A stretch of 64,000 bases of DNA, taken from positions 1-64,000 of the forward strand of contig JAHGAU010000020.1 in the NCBI GenBank assembly GCA_019925105.1. Reading direction: 5' to 3'. The notes below the pieces were generated by a model. The model was not told the origin of the DNA. It saw only the letters and a program-made list of their open reading frames with translations, and made no database searches. Both the position numbers and the translations under genes were made by a program. Shown piece after piece: positions 27,670 to 41,350 of the stretch (position 1 is the stretch's first letter; every line of letters starts with the position of its first letter). The DNA comes from Niebla homalea (lineage: Eukaryota > Ascomycota > Lecanoromycetes > Lecanorales > Ramalinaceae).

Positions 27670-29350
27670 ATATACAGAATTCGGGGGTAATTCCGGGGTT
27701 AACTTTAAGGATAATTAAACTTAGAGTATACGTTAAATCAAATTTTCACGCGGATAAACACTTTTTAAATACTTAATTAATTGCTTTTTAAGAATTTTTC
27801 CGTAAATAATTAATTAATCCCTATATAATTAACTTTAATATTCTTAAATGGATTTATATCTTTATAACGGATTAGAATAATTTCCGTATAATTAAAAAAC
27901 CTTATAAATAATTCTTAATTAAGATTTTATTAAATCTATATTTAAAGATAATTAACTTTATTTATTTTTTTAAAACCGATAATTATAGTTCCCTAAGGAT
28001 ATTACTTACGCCCTTATACGGTTCTTATAAGAAGTCGAATTTTTTATTATCCTTTACTCTATTGCTCTTTATTTACGGTATTTAACTTCCTTATTTTACT
28101 TAATCTTAAGCGTAAGTTAAAATTATAAAGAAATAAAATTATAATGTCTTTAATAATTAATAATTACTTCTTAGGCTTTAAGTTTTATTAATATATAATT
28201 AAAGGTTTAAACGTTTTACTTATTTATTAACCTTTTATAAATAACGTTATAATATTTATTTTAATATAATTAACTTTATTAAATAATATTACGTAATTAT
28301 TAATTAATTTAAGGAGCGTAATCGTTATTAACGTATCGATTTTATATTATAATTTCTTTAATTTTATACTCTTTTTAGGTTTACGTACGTAGCTCGATAT
28401 ACGATTAATTTTATAAGAATAATATTTCCTTTAACGGAGTAAATAAATTAATACTTTAAGGAACTTATTAATAAAAGGCATTATACTATATATTATACGG
28501 TAAGAAACCCCTTTTTATTAATATCCTTGACAACTTAATTAAATATAAGGTCCTATTTTATTATTTTATCGTTTATAATTTAATATGCGTATAATAAGAA
28601 CGGAAGGAGGAGATATTATAAATACGGATTTTTTAATAGTTCCTTTTTCCGATCTTTAAAAGTAATTCTTATTTATAAATTAACCCGTCCGATATAATTA
28701 ATTTAAAAAATAATAATTAAGGCTATTAATATAGAGCGGAATAGAAATATAGAAATCTTATTTAAAATATAAGGTAATAATATATAATATTTTAAGGGGT
28801 CGTTTTATTTAAATATTAAAAAGCTTAAAAATTATAATAAAACGGAGTTATAAATTTAAAATTAAATAAACGGATTAATAAACTCCCGTATATCTATATA
28901 TTAAGAATAAAATTATATCTTTATTATAAATATAGAATATTATTTTAATTAATAATCCTTTTAATTTATAATATTTAATTTAATATAAATATAAGAAAAG
29001 AATTAGATCTTAATTAAATAAAATTAAGAGATTGCTTAAGGGCCTTAAATTCTATTATTATATTATATAAGGTATATATTTATAATATTAATAATTAACT
29101 TTATTAAATACGTTTAGTTAATTATTTATATAGTTACCGTTATCCGTAAAATAAAAGTCTCCGTATATACGCCGGATAAGATTTTAATATCTCTTTTTCC
29201 TTTTTTTTCTTCATTATTATTTTAAATCATTATAACGTTAAATATTAAACCGTAAAAGTTTTACTTTTTAAGGCCTTTATAATCTTTAAAGTAAACTATT
29301 AATTATATTGATCCTGATTATACGTTTATAAACGAATATTATTAATTATA
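27670..29350. other. Degraded AT-rich DNA, nothing recognisable
   Basis: The sequence is stop-saturated on both strands. No repeats or motifs stand out. Confidence 0.6.
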
Positions 29351-29800
29351 GCTATTAGTTTCCTTATTAACCCTTTTATCCACTTATAATCGGCTTTCCG
29401 AAGTATTTTATTTAAATAATACCTTAAATTATTACCCAATTAATCGTCCGAATAATTATTAAAGTTATTCTTAATAATAATTAAAGTTTATTAAACTTTT
29501 AAAATAAGCCCTTAAAGATAACGATAATACTTATAGGTTTATAAAAAAACGTTATTATTATCTATTATAATCGCTAGCTTCCTTATTAACTCTTTTAAGA
29601 GTAAACGACGGGCTCTTTAAAGTCCTTCGTCTGATTAATCGTTTAAGTAACGCTTTAATTAATATTTTATTATAATTAAAGTTTATAAAGCCTTTTAAAT
29701 ATGCCCTTAAAAACGGCGATATCGATTATATGCCTTTAAAGAAACGCTATCGATTTAAGTCGTTAATATCCTTATTAAGTCCTTTATTAATTAACGAATA
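29351..29800 (-). repeat. Decayed long tandem repeat with codon-multiple spacing
   Basis: The word CCTTATTAA(C/G) with its flanking GCTAG/GCTATTAG and CTCTTTTAA/CCCTTTTA context occurs at 29362, 29581 and 29770. The spacings of 219 and 189 are both multiples of three. On the minus strand, two units share an L-R-A-Y-x-K-x-x-I-N-F-N-Y segment and an R-F-F segment at matching places. This suggests a decayed protein made of ~63-73-residue repeats. I do not recognise the family; ankyrin-like repeats were considered but the period does not fit cleanly. Confidence 0.45.
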
Positions 29801-32800
29801 ACTCTCTATAATCCCGCGAATAAGTAATCCTTTAAGTATTCGCCTAAAGAGTACTCCGGCATAATATTTAAGCGGTAAAACGTTTACGATAATTAATAAC
29901 TATTAATTTATATCGTTAATAATTATTTAATAAATATTATAATTATAAGGATAAAGTCTTAAGCAGGGCTTAAATACGTTTTTTTAGAACTTAAGACCGA
30001 GTATATTATACCTTATATATCGTTTATTCCTATTTAATAACGGTATCCGTATAAATTATACGGGAAAAAAGATACCAATAAAAGTTAAAAAAATAATAAA
30101 TAAATAGATTCTCCGGGGGCGGTCCTTTTTACCGTTATCAGAGGAAAGAGTACTTTAAATAATTAAAAAGGCGGAAGCTTTTATGGATAATATTAAAGGT
30201 AAAGTATTAAATTTTATAATGATAAATATATTTCCCGTTAATCGCTTTAATATTAAAAAAGGGGGCAATATTATATAGTTTATTAACGTATTATTATATA
30301 ATCTTAATTATAATTAACTATTTACTACGCTTAAACCTAACTTTTATTACGGATACCCTTTTAATTAAAGGTCCGATTAAATAACTTAAGAAAATACTAT
30401 TATTAATTATTAAGTAATATAACCGTATATTTAATTAATAAAAAATAATAAGTTCCTATTTTTAATGCTTAAAATAAAATTAGAAATTATTAATAGAATA
30501 TTATAGTATATTAAGAATTAAGCCGTAAATAATGATTTTTACTATATTAAAGCGTTATAATAATTTCTAAAATAAGCTTCCCCCACCGAGATTATCTCGA
30601 TTACCGATTACGTCGTTTTTATAGATACTATTACCCATTAAGAAGTTATTTTCTATATATATTATTACTTTAAAGGGGACATTTACTATTATATATCTTA
30701 TCTTAAAAGATTCTTAATTATAGATCTTAAGGATATTTAAGGGTATTACGATCTTATTAAAAATATTCTGGAATATAAGCTTATAACTCGTTAAATAAAG
30801 ATTAAATATGCTTTTACGTAATTATTTTTAATACCGAATTAATAAAAGTAGATTTAACTTATTAATATCGTTTTAATGCTTATTACTTTATTTAATAAAA
30901 AGTTAAGGTTTAATAAAAGTACTTAAAATTTATAAAAGTAATAAAGCTTATATTTCCCTCTAGGTACAATAACTATTTAAATATAATAATATAATTAATA
31001 ACGGTATAAAGTCCTTAATTTAATAAATTTTTTTCGATACTATATAAATAAATCCAATAAATTATGAATTCTCTTATTTAATCCTATATATAAGATAATA
31101 AATAATAATTATAAGGTTATTATTAATAATTAAACCGTTAAAGTCAATCCGGAGGTTATAAAAGCTTAATTTATTAAGATTAAAGTAAAGAACTTTATAT
31201 ATAAATAAAGTAAATTCTATAAAGCTTTTTATAATATTATATTTTTACGTTATAAATAAAAATAAATAAAGGAGGTCGAGGTTATTAACCGTATTTAATA
31301 TTGAGAATTGCTATTTACGTTTATATGTCTTTATTTAAACCGTAAATTAAATAATTAAATAGAAATATTCCTTATAACCCGGAGGAAATATAGATATAAA
31401 GGTTTCTTATTATAATAGAAACCTTTTTTTAATAGTTTATAAGTATTTTTAAAGTTAAAAAGGGAATAATAATTATTTTTAAATATTAATCCTTTATTAA
31501 AAATACTTATATTAATATTAATAAACTTAATTACCGATTCTAATTAATCCTTTTAGGCGGTAACGATTATTTCTAAATTTATACGTTATAATAACTATAA
31601 AAGTTAATAATAATTCTTTAATATTATTATAGTTTTTTAAAATTAAGATAAAATTATTTATAATTTAAATAATATTATAAACTTAAAAGTAAACCTATTA
31701 AAAGAGGCTTTATATAAAGTAAATATAAAAGTAATTACGTAAAAGTTATATTTAAAAAGGTTAAATAACGGTTTTATATATTATTACTATATGGTTTAAT
31801 AGACGATTTTTATTATTTAATTCAACGTTATATCTTAAATAAGGATAAGCGATTAATTACTTATCCGGATAATAATAAAAATACTTTCGGTGAAAGTGCC
31901 GTTTTAAACCGCTATAATTTTTAAAGGACTATAAGTACTTTACCGCCGGTAGCTTTTTATTACTTAAATAAAAAATATATTACGTTAACCTATATTAAAT
32001 CAATAAAGACTCCGGGGGAGTTAAGAGTTAAAAGACGGCAAATAAGGCCTTTTTTTAATTAAGCTTCCGGCGGCAGAAGCCTTAATTTTCCTATCGCCGA
32101 TATAGGGCCGTTAACGTATTAATAACTATTATTTATTATTAACGTTTTTCTTCAGGAGAATTAATAATAAAAATAAAGAAAGTATTAATTACGCGGACTT
32201 ATTTAATAAAGATATAATCTTTTAACTTCCTCTTTTTTTCTTTTATTATAGGTAATCCCTTTAATTACCGTTAAATATTAATTATTAATTATTTTATTTT
32301 ATATTTCACTTAAATTTCTTTTAAGAATACCTTTTTATACCGTTATTAAACCTTATAATAAGTCCGATAAGCATTTTAATACTCGTAATAAAGGGATATT
32401 CCCTTTATATTAACGATAAATCTTTTTTAATTTTAAAAAATTTTTTATAATAATCGTAATCTCCGGTATAATAGTTTTACTTCCGGATATTATTAAATCT
32501 TTATTTATTAAGCGATCGTAAGTTATTTAAGGCGTTAAAAATCGATTATTTAACTTATTTTATTAACGGCTTATATTATTACGGTTTAAGGCTTTAAGTT
32601 ACGGGCTTAAATATTAAATATATATCTCGAGGTATAATTCTTTTAAAAGACGGTAAAGTTATAATGTTATAAGATCAGGTTTTATTACGATTCGGTAATA
32701 AAGTTTATACGTTAATTAATAAAGTTCTTAAATAGAAGATTTATATATTACCTATTATTATTATTTAAAGCTTCCCCATTATTACGTTAAAAGGTATATA

Positions 32801-34636
32801 AGCCGGTCGGTAGCTCCATATTAATAATATTATTTAAGCTAATTATTTACGGGCGGAAAGTAATATTTATTAAAGCGTCTGCCTCCGATACTTATATTTT
32901 ATAAATCGTATTTTTATATTAATAAAATATAAATATTTTTTATATTTTTCCTTAAATAGAAGCTTTAATTATTTCTATCCTAAGGGAATATAAAGACAAA
33001 ATAGTTAATTTATAGATATTAATTTAAAGGCGGTAAAAACTTAATTAATAAAAATTAAAGCTAACATTATAATATAAAGGTAAAATAATAAGTACGGCTT
33101 ATTTAATATATTAAGGATATTAAATTTATTCTTATTATAATCGTAAGCCGTTATATAGAATTATAATAAAACGGGATATTAAGCGTAAAAGGGATTATTA
33201 ACGTATTTTTATTACCGAGATAACCCTTAATATATTTATATATAATCTTTAATATTATTTATGGCCGTTCTTCTCCGTTAAAGTCCGTAAATAAGGTAAC
33301 CTTAATATATCCGTAATAAACCACGAAAAAAATAATAAGCCGATTTTTTATAATTCTAGTTAATTATATAATTAAGGTTAATTATATACGGTACCGCTTA
33401 TAATTAAATATTACCTTAAAGGAAAAAAATAGGGTCTTAAGGAGTTTAAATTCGTTTTTTATACGTATAATAAGCTTTTTCCTTTTCTTTATATATAAAC
33501 TATATTTAATAATAAGTTATTATTATACTTACGATTAATTAATAAAAATATAATATTATAACGTTTATATACTTTATATATCTGGTTTTTTATGAACGGA
33601 TTAATTATTTGGTTACCCGTTTTTTTCTTTTATACCAGGCAAAATACGTTTTAATATATTTATAGGGTATTAACCATATTTAACGTATCCTTTTAAACGG
33701 AGAAAAGTTAATTAAAAAAGATATAGAAAACGTTAATTAAAATACCTTTAAGGGTAATAATAAGATCTTTTTCTATAAATTTATAGTACTTAAGGACGTT
33801 AATTTATTTTATTTAATAAAGTAAAAGGGATCTTTTTATTTATATTATAGGCTTTTAATCCAGCTTTATAAATCCTTATTACTTACTTTATAAATATATT
33901 AAGTAAGGGTTAAAACGTTTAATTCGGCCTTTATCTATTTATAATATTCTGCTAATTATCTTATCGTATACTTTATATATCTTTTAACGGCTATAATAAG
34001 TAACGTAAATAATAAATAATAAAAAAAAAAATAGGAAAGTGAAATTAATAAGGGTGGATAATTAAAGGTAAAGGAGGGTTACCAGGTCGAAGGAAAAGAA
34101 AAGGTAATCCATAATATAAGTAAAGGAAATTTATATAGAAAAAGGATACTTTATAACCGACTTTTTAATGGTCATCTTAATCGGTTAAAAGGCTATTAAA
34201 AGCGGCGCCCGGACCAGCCGAAAGTGGCATCCTTTATGCCGTCCCCCCGTTATATTTTATAAATATTTTCCTTATAAATCCCCTCCTTTTTAATAATATT
34301 ATTAAGCTATTCTTTAAGCTTAATAATTTAAGTAATAAGCTTTACGTTTTAAGTAGTAAGTTCTTTATTTTAAGACTTAAGTTCTTTACTATTATTTCGG
34401 TAAATATCTCGAGATCTATAAAAACGAGTAAATATAATATTAAACTATTAATTTATTAAATTTAATTAAAATTATAAGTCCTTATTTATTACGGTAAGAT
34501 TTTAAATTTATTAACGTAAATTCCTTAATAAAATCAAAGCGACGATATCGTCTCCTTCTACGTCCGAGTCGTAATTTAGGTTATTTATAATATAGGATAT
34601 AAATCGAAATAATAATTTTAAGTATTATAATATAAG
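29801..34636. other. Degraded AT-rich DNA, nothing recognisable
   Basis: The sequence is stop-saturated. Small GC-richer words occur (for example 32025-32110) but no gene, LTR or terminal repeat can be supported. Confidence 0.6.
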
Positions 34637-34866
34637 TATTAAGGTAATAAGGCAAAATAGGGTAAATAAGGTAGGAGTCTTTATAGTCTCTTATTAAGCG
34701 GCTTACGTTCTTGATAATAGTTTAATAGTATCGAGACGTTTTAATTAATAAGGATAGTATATGTTTCTTATTATTTAAGGTAATATAGTATAACTAGGGC
34801 AGGAAACTTTATAGTCTCTTACCGAGCGGCTTAAACTCGATAATAGCCCGGTTAGTCCAGGCGATA
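34637..34866 (+). repeat. 128-bp tandem duplication, two units
   Basis: CTTTATAGTCTCTTA occurs at 34679 and again at 34807. Similarity extends upstream (TATTAAGGTAATA...) and downstream (AAGCGGCTTA / GAGCGGCTTA, then GATAATAG). The right unit keeps more C and G (CCGAGCGG, GTCCAGGCG) than the left, so the two units differ in RIP load. Confidence 0.8.
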
Positions 34867-35112
34867 AGAAGCCCGGGTTTTTGATTATTACTATAACGTT
34901 ATAGTATAAGTACGGATAGCTATTATTATATTAGGGTATTAAAGTAGGTAGGTCCTAGTAATAAATAAATAATAGCTATCAAGGTAGCTATAATATAGGT
35001 GGTATACACATGGTAGGTGTGTACGCCAAGCCCCCCCGGGAGCTAGTCCTCATGGGGCAAGTAGGCCGAGCATGGGAGCAAGGCCACTTGAAACCATCAC
35101 ACGGAGTTAAAA
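34867..35112. other. Structured GC-rich island
   Basis: This is a barely mutated patch. It contains a perfect 16-bp palindrome ACTATAACGTTATAGT (34890-34905) and a perfect 13-bp inverted repeat GATAGCTATTATT / AATAATAGCTATC (34915-34927 and 34968-34980). An unmutated GC-rich stretch follows from 35018 to 35105 with CCCCCCCGGGAG. The island stops abruptly at about 35106, where AT-rich DNA resumes. I could not fix TG...CA ends or a target duplication. It may be part of an LTR or a non-duplicated spacer. Confidence 0.6.
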
Positions 35113-38100
35113 ATAATAAAAAGAATTAAAATCCAATAAGTATTAATAAAGAACGTTTTAATCCTTTAGAAACCGTTATAATTATTGATAGTACGGTTTA
35201 AGGGGAGGAAGTATATATAAGTAATACGACGCTATTTCCTTTATATTCTTATTTTATTTACTTTTACATTTCGGTATATTATAGACCTTAAATTTTTGGA
35301 AAAAAAAAGAAAAAAAAAGGAAGAGTAAACGACCACTTAAGTAAACATAGTTAAAGACGAAAAAACCAGAAAGAAGGGAGAAAGGAACATAATAAAAATC
35401 CGGAGGAAATAAGTATAAGTAAAGGGATACGGGGCCCTTAGTCTTTTATTTATTATATTATAAGCCGCGTAATAGCGAAATTATAAAAGGTTATATTTAT
35501 TTATAATTAAAAACATTTCCTTTAAAAAAAAAAAGAGAAAGCGTATTAAGAGTAATATACGAATAGAAGCATAGTTAAGTTTTTAAGGTTATATATTAAG
35601 GATTTTACTTAAAAAGACGCCTTTATTAAGGATTATAAATCTGGATATTAAATCTATCGTAAATATTACGCTAAGAATACGGATAAAGTATATTATTAAT
35701 ATATATATAACAATTATTTTAAATAACGGATAATTAAAGCCTTAACCGCCCCTTTAAATAGGCAATTAAACTTAAGATTATCTTTTATTAGGATAGTCCT
35801 TACGTATAAGCTTATATTAATTATCCTATCTTAGGAGCGGAAGAAAAAGCGGATTAAAAGGACTTATATATATATAAGGGGTTAACTTAAAATAAATATA
35901 ACCTATTATTAAAAAAGCAACTTAACGTATAACCCCGGTAATATAATTAAGAAAATTAATAAAATTTAAAGAGCCTAAAGATTAACTAAAACTTTAATTT
36001 AAAGATAATTATATATATACCCTTTTAATAAAGCGTATATTAAACTTAGGATTATAATAAAACGTATAATAACTTTAACTGGGAATAAAAGCTAATTAAT
36101 ATAAGCTAGAAATAATAAGCTTAAGAATTACTTAAAACGTTAAGTCTACCGGTATTAAGAATACCGAGTTAAAAGTAATAATAAACTTTTTATAAAGATA
36201 TAATTATAATAATGATAAATATAATATAAATTAAGTACGGTTAATAAGTTAAACTTAAGTTAAAGACTTAAAAAGTTATTATATATATAATAAAAACGTA
36301 AGCGGAAAAGATTATTAAGGTAAAATAATTATAAGGATACGGATAAAAGTTACTATACGCGTATAACGTAAATAATAGAATTAAAAAGAGGAAAAATTAA
36401 TAAAAGAATCCGGCTAAGTATATTATTTAAATAGAAAATTAATTGATAATTACTTTATGTATAAGAAAGAAAAATAACTTACCGAAATTAAAATTATTAA
36501 AACTTAAATTAAAGAAATTTTTGGTTAAGTTAAGATTAAATAAGCAGTATTTTTTTTCTTAAGTAAACGTTTATAAGATTTAATTGAAAAGTTAATCCTT
36601 AAAAAGGACGGGCTATATTTTATATAGGTTTTATTATATTAACCGGGCTTATACGATTTAAATAAATTAACGATATTAATAAAACTTAATTAACGTAAAA
36701 AGAATTAATTAACTTAAATTAAAAGGGTTAATTAAGTAAACGGGCGAAAAGAAAGCGATATAAATAATTAAATTATTTAAGCGGAAAATAAAGGAAATAA
36801 ACGGAATAACTAAGATTACTAAACTAATTAAGTAATAAAACGGGATAATTAAGGATTAAAAGTAAGCTATAAAGGTAATAAACGGGTATTAAATATAAAG
36901 GATATAAAAGTAAATACTTATTAAGACTATAATTATTAAGTTAATTATAAACTATAATTAATTATAATGCGTATACGATTTCTTATATTAAACTTACGAG
37001 CGATATCGGGATTAAGGGGTATATAACGTATTAAAGAAAAAGCGTTTACTTAAATTATATCCCGATATTAAAAATCTATAAACAGGAATTAATAATAATC
37101 GATTTAAAAGCGAATTATTTTATATATATTTAATTAGAAACTATAATCGCCCGGCCGGTATTTAAAGATATAATTTAAATAAGCGTTATTCAATAAACTT
37201 TTAATATAACGGTAACTAATAAAGGTAAAGCAACGATTATTATTAATTTATTAATACTTAACATATACTTAAGCTTAATTATAAATATAAGAAATATAAA
37301 TTTAAAAAGTTTTAATATAGGTTAAATTCGTATAAAAAAAGTTTTAAAAATTAAAAAAATAAAAAAAATAAAAAGGTTAAAAAAGGTAAAGAAAAATAAG
37401 GAAAATAAATAAATATAAAGGATAAAATAAACGGTTATATAATATAATTATAAAGTAAGTAAATAATCGGACGTTACCTTTAATATCCTATTTACCGACG
37501 GAACCGGTTAAGACGGAATTTATTAAAGATAATAAGTAATATTATTACGTTTAAAAAGAACCCCTTTTAATATACCTTTAGAAATACTTTATTAGGACGA
37601 TCGTATATAAGGTATTAAGAGAATATAAAAACGTCTTTTATTTAGAAATAAATATAGCCCCGAAAGTACTTCATATATTAATTAATTAAGGGAAATGCAT
37701 ATAAATAAATAAGGGTAAATATTAAGAGCTATAATAAAAAATATACCTTTAATAAATAATATTAAGTATAATATTAAGCGTTAAAAGAGTTTATATAAAG
37801 GTTAAAAAGTTATCTGAAAATTAATAAACGATTATTTTATTATTTTTTTCTCTTTCCGTTACCTTTTTAAATAATAATATATAAGTAATAATACCTATAA
37901 TAAATTATTATACCCCTTTAATTACCTTTTTAAAATTAAAACGATAAATTAATATAAAATTAATATTAATAAATAGGTACGAATTATATAACCATATATA
38001 ATACCTTCTGAAGTACGTTAATAAGAAAGATATCGGAATTTATAAGATAAAATTTAAATAAAGCTTACTTAATAGCCTTTATAAAACGTACTTAAGTTAC

Positions 38101-38890
38101 GTAAGAAACCTTTTAAAATATACTTAATAACGATAAGACTAATAAAATAAAAAGAAATATTAAAAGTATATAAACGGAAAAGCAGAATAAAAAGAATAGC
38201 CGATTCTAGGTTTTAATCCTTATAAAAAACGGTATTTATAATCTTTTAATAAGCGGAATAAAACGTATTATACTTTTAAGCGGATTAAGCATATTATACT
38301 TAAAGAAAATATAAATATAAATAAATTAAACCTTAAAGTAAATAAATATAAAGTATTAAAGTCGCCGTTATTAATATATTAAGATAATTAAAAGAAAGGA
38401 TTACCCTTAAAAAAATTAAATCTTAATATACCGATTCATTATTAAGTAGTAAAAATTAAGAATAATGCTATAAAAGGAGTAAGTAAATATATATATAAAT
38501 AACGTTAAAGGGTTAAAACTACTTAACTATAATACGTAATATTAAAGGAATAAATTTATTATAAAGGAAATAAAAAGTAAATTATTATTAAATTAATATT
38601 TTTTTAATTTTTATACTTATAATAATTTAAATTATATAATAAATATTATAAGTAATTAAATAAGTAAATAAGACATATATAAATATATATAATATAATTT
38701 AAAATATAAAAATATTAAAAATAATAACTTATTATAAGGAAAGTTGAAAAAAAGAAAAGTATAAAAAATATTAAATTTATGGATAAGTATATAAAAGGAT
38801 AAAAATATTAAAAGGATTAACTAAGGGTAAAATCGATTCATATATACTTTAAAAAGGGAAAATATAACGTTTTATTATAATAAGTAACCT
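35113..38890 (+). mobile_element. A-rich decayed segment, probably a dead retroelement
   Basis: A clearly exceeds T on the plus strand from about 35300 to 38750, as in the identified LINE further right. There are purine runs and a Lys-rich segment near 37330-37400 (repeated AAAAAA/TAAAAA words). RIP-type stops occur throughout. The bias suggests the sense strand of a retroelement read left to right. I could not place reverse transcriptase, integrase or protease motifs with confidence, and no LTR pair bounding it was found. A weak resemblance to a Copia integrase tail near 37560-37800 is not enough to name it. Confidence 0.3.
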
Positions 38891-38894
38891 ATAT

Positions 38895-38995
38895 TTTACC
38901 AACTTATATAAAGGCTATAGGCTATTTCCAATTGCTTTTCATTGCTACCTACTATTTTATCACTTTTGCTCTTTCATTGCCTTCCATCTTTTCTT
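38895..38995. other. Unmutated pyrimidine-rich patch
   Basis: About 100 bases keep at least nine CA/TG steps (CCAATTGC, TCATTGC, TATCAC, TTGCC) and are rich in C and T on the plus strand. The flanks on both sides are RIP-mutated. No coding signal or terminal repeat is visible. Confidence 0.5.
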
Positions 38996-39509
38996 AATCT
39001 TTTTAATTAAGTTTTCCGTTAACTTAAAGGCCGAAAACTTTAATATTAACTTCCGGCTTTATTACGATTCTACTTAAGATTATTATAGTTATTATATCGT
39101 ATGGTTTTAAACTTTTAATTATATAAATAAGTTTATACTTATATAATATAAATTAAATATTATACGTCCTTATCTACCTATAAGTAGACCTTATAAGTTT
39201 ATTGTAACATTAAATAATTTATATGAGTCGACGTACTGTAAGTCAAAAAATAAATATTATTAATAAAGCCTTTTATTTGAATTTTTTATTTTTACTTTAT
39301 TAACTTTTTAATTAGCGGATTACTAAAAAATAAAAATAAAACCGGGGAAATAAATAATTTTTAAGGTATTCCGGTTATAATTAGCTTTATTAAGCTTATG
39401 TTTTCATTTAAATTAATTAATATTACTCAATTACTTAGGAAACTTTTTATTTAATATATAAAAAAGGATAATATTCTCTTATTTTATAAATTAGAAGTCT
39501 CTTGCCTTT
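38996..39509. other. Degraded AT-rich DNA with mild mutation
   Basis: AT-rich, but with some CA/TG kept (for example 39198-39248, with GTAACATT and GAGTCGACGTACTGTAAG). No feature was recognised. Confidence 0.5.
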
Positions 39510-39523
39510 CTCGCCGTGGCGAG
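39510..39523. repeat. Short GC hairpin
   Basis: CTCGCC and GGCGAG flank a GT, forming a 6-bp perfect stem in otherwise AT-rich DNA just left of the composite G-rich repeat. There is no T-run after it that would suggest a terminator. Confidence 0.5.
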
Positions 39524-39763
39524 AAGTAGGCTTTATAACGTAAAGTTTACTATAGATTACTTAATAACAAGAAAGGTAATAAAGGTTTTAAATAAGGGTT
39601 TAATATAGGTTTTAATAAAGGGCTTAGTAAAGGGCTTAATAAGGGGCATAATAAAGGGTTTGCTGGGGATAAGGGTAATAGTGAGGGTAAGGGTGGTGGT
39701 AATGGTATTGGTGAAGGTAAGGTAGTTAAGGTAGGTAAGGGTGCAGGTAAGGGTGAGGGTGCA

Positions 39764-40372
<609 letters not shown>

Positions 40373-40383
40373 TGTAGGTAAGG

Positions 40384-40569
40384 GGCCTTGCTTAGCTCTT
40401 AGGTTCTCTATCCAGATTACGGTGTTTTTAGGCCTGTTCCTATGGGGCCATGCGGGGATCGGGTATCACTTTAGGTGCGGGGAGGCCTTACTTAGCTCTT
40501 AAGTTTTCCATCTATATTACGAGGTTTTTGGGCCTATTACGGTAAGGGTATACGGGTATCGGGCGTTAC
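40384..40569 (+). repeat. Two-part unit A1-B1 of the composite repeat
   Basis: A1 starts at GGCCTTGCTTAGCTC (40384) and B1 at GGCCTTACTTAGCTC (40483). Both continue with CTTAGGTT/CTTAAGTT, ATTACG, a T-run, GGCCT and a CGGG(G)ATCGGG-like end. A1 keeps CA/TG (CCAG, CCATGC, TATCAC) while B1 has lost most of them. Confidence 0.85.
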
Positions 40570-40662
40570 TTCTTATTTAAAAGTTTATTAAAGGGTTTAA
40601 TAAAGGGCTTATTAAGGGTATAGCGAAGGACATAAGGGGTATAAGTAAGGGTATAAGTAAAA

Positions 40663-40848
40663 GGCTTTACTTAACTCTTAGGTTCCATATTTAAATTACG
40701 GTATTTTTAACCCTATTCTTATAAGGGTATACGGGGAGTGGGTATTACTTTAAGTACGGGAAGGCCTTACTTACGTCTTAAGTTCCTTATTTAGATTACG
40801 GTATTTTTCGGCCTATTATAGTAAGGGCATACGGGCGTCGGACGTCGC
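40663..40848 (+). repeat. Two-part unit A2-B2 of the composite repeat
   Basis: A2 (40663) and B2 (40763) repeat the A1-B1 layout 279-280 bp further on. A2 has TA where A1 has CA or TG (CATATTTAAATTACGG against CTATCCAGATTACGG), an in-place example of RIP between units. Confidence 0.85.
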
Positions 40849-40914
40849 ATTATAGTAAAAGGCCTGGTAAAGAGCCTAGTAAAGGGCTTATAGTAGGTAA
40901 GATAGCCACAGTAA

Positions 40915-41345
40915 GTGAGGTAGGTGAGGTAGGTGAGGGTGCGGTAGGTGCGGTAGGTGCAGTAGGTGAGGGTGTAGTAGGTGAGGGTGCAGTAGGTGAG
41001 GTAGGTGAGGTAAGTGAGGGTGGTAAGGTAGGTGAGGTAGGTGAGGGTGCAGTAGGTAAGGGTGGTGCAGTAGGTGAGGGTGCAGTAGGTGTGGTAGGTG
41101 CGGTAGGTGCAGTAGGTGAGGGTCAGTAGGGGTGGTAGGTGAGGTAGGTGAGGTAGGTGAGGTAGGGGAGGTAGGGGAGGTAGGGGTGGTAGGTGAGGTA
41201 GGTGGAGGTAGGTGAGGTAGGTGAGGTAGGTGGAGGTAGGGGTGAGGTAGGGTGGAGGTAGGTGAGGTAGGTGAGGTAGGTGAGGTAGGTGAGGTAGGTG
41301 AGGTAGGTGAGGTAGGTGAGGTAGGTGCAGTAGGTGAGAGTGCAG
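40915..41345 (+). repeat. GGTAGGTGA 9-bp array with variants
   Basis: From about 40915 the sequence mixes GTAGGTGAG, GTGCGGTAG and GTGCAGTAG words. From 41120 to 41330 it becomes a cleaner run of GGTAGGTGA and shortened variants (GGTAGGGGA). The open frames on both strands encode only short tripeptide repeats. Strong G/C strand asymmetry continues from the preceding array, and TpG steps are kept. Confidence 0.93.
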
Positions 41346-41350
41346 TAAAT

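Noticed and set aside
37450..37830. Copia integrase / capsid-type motifs
   Set aside because: A few residues fit an R-T-P and a K-N-I-P pattern but frame, spacing and neighbouring motifs do not; too weak to annotate.
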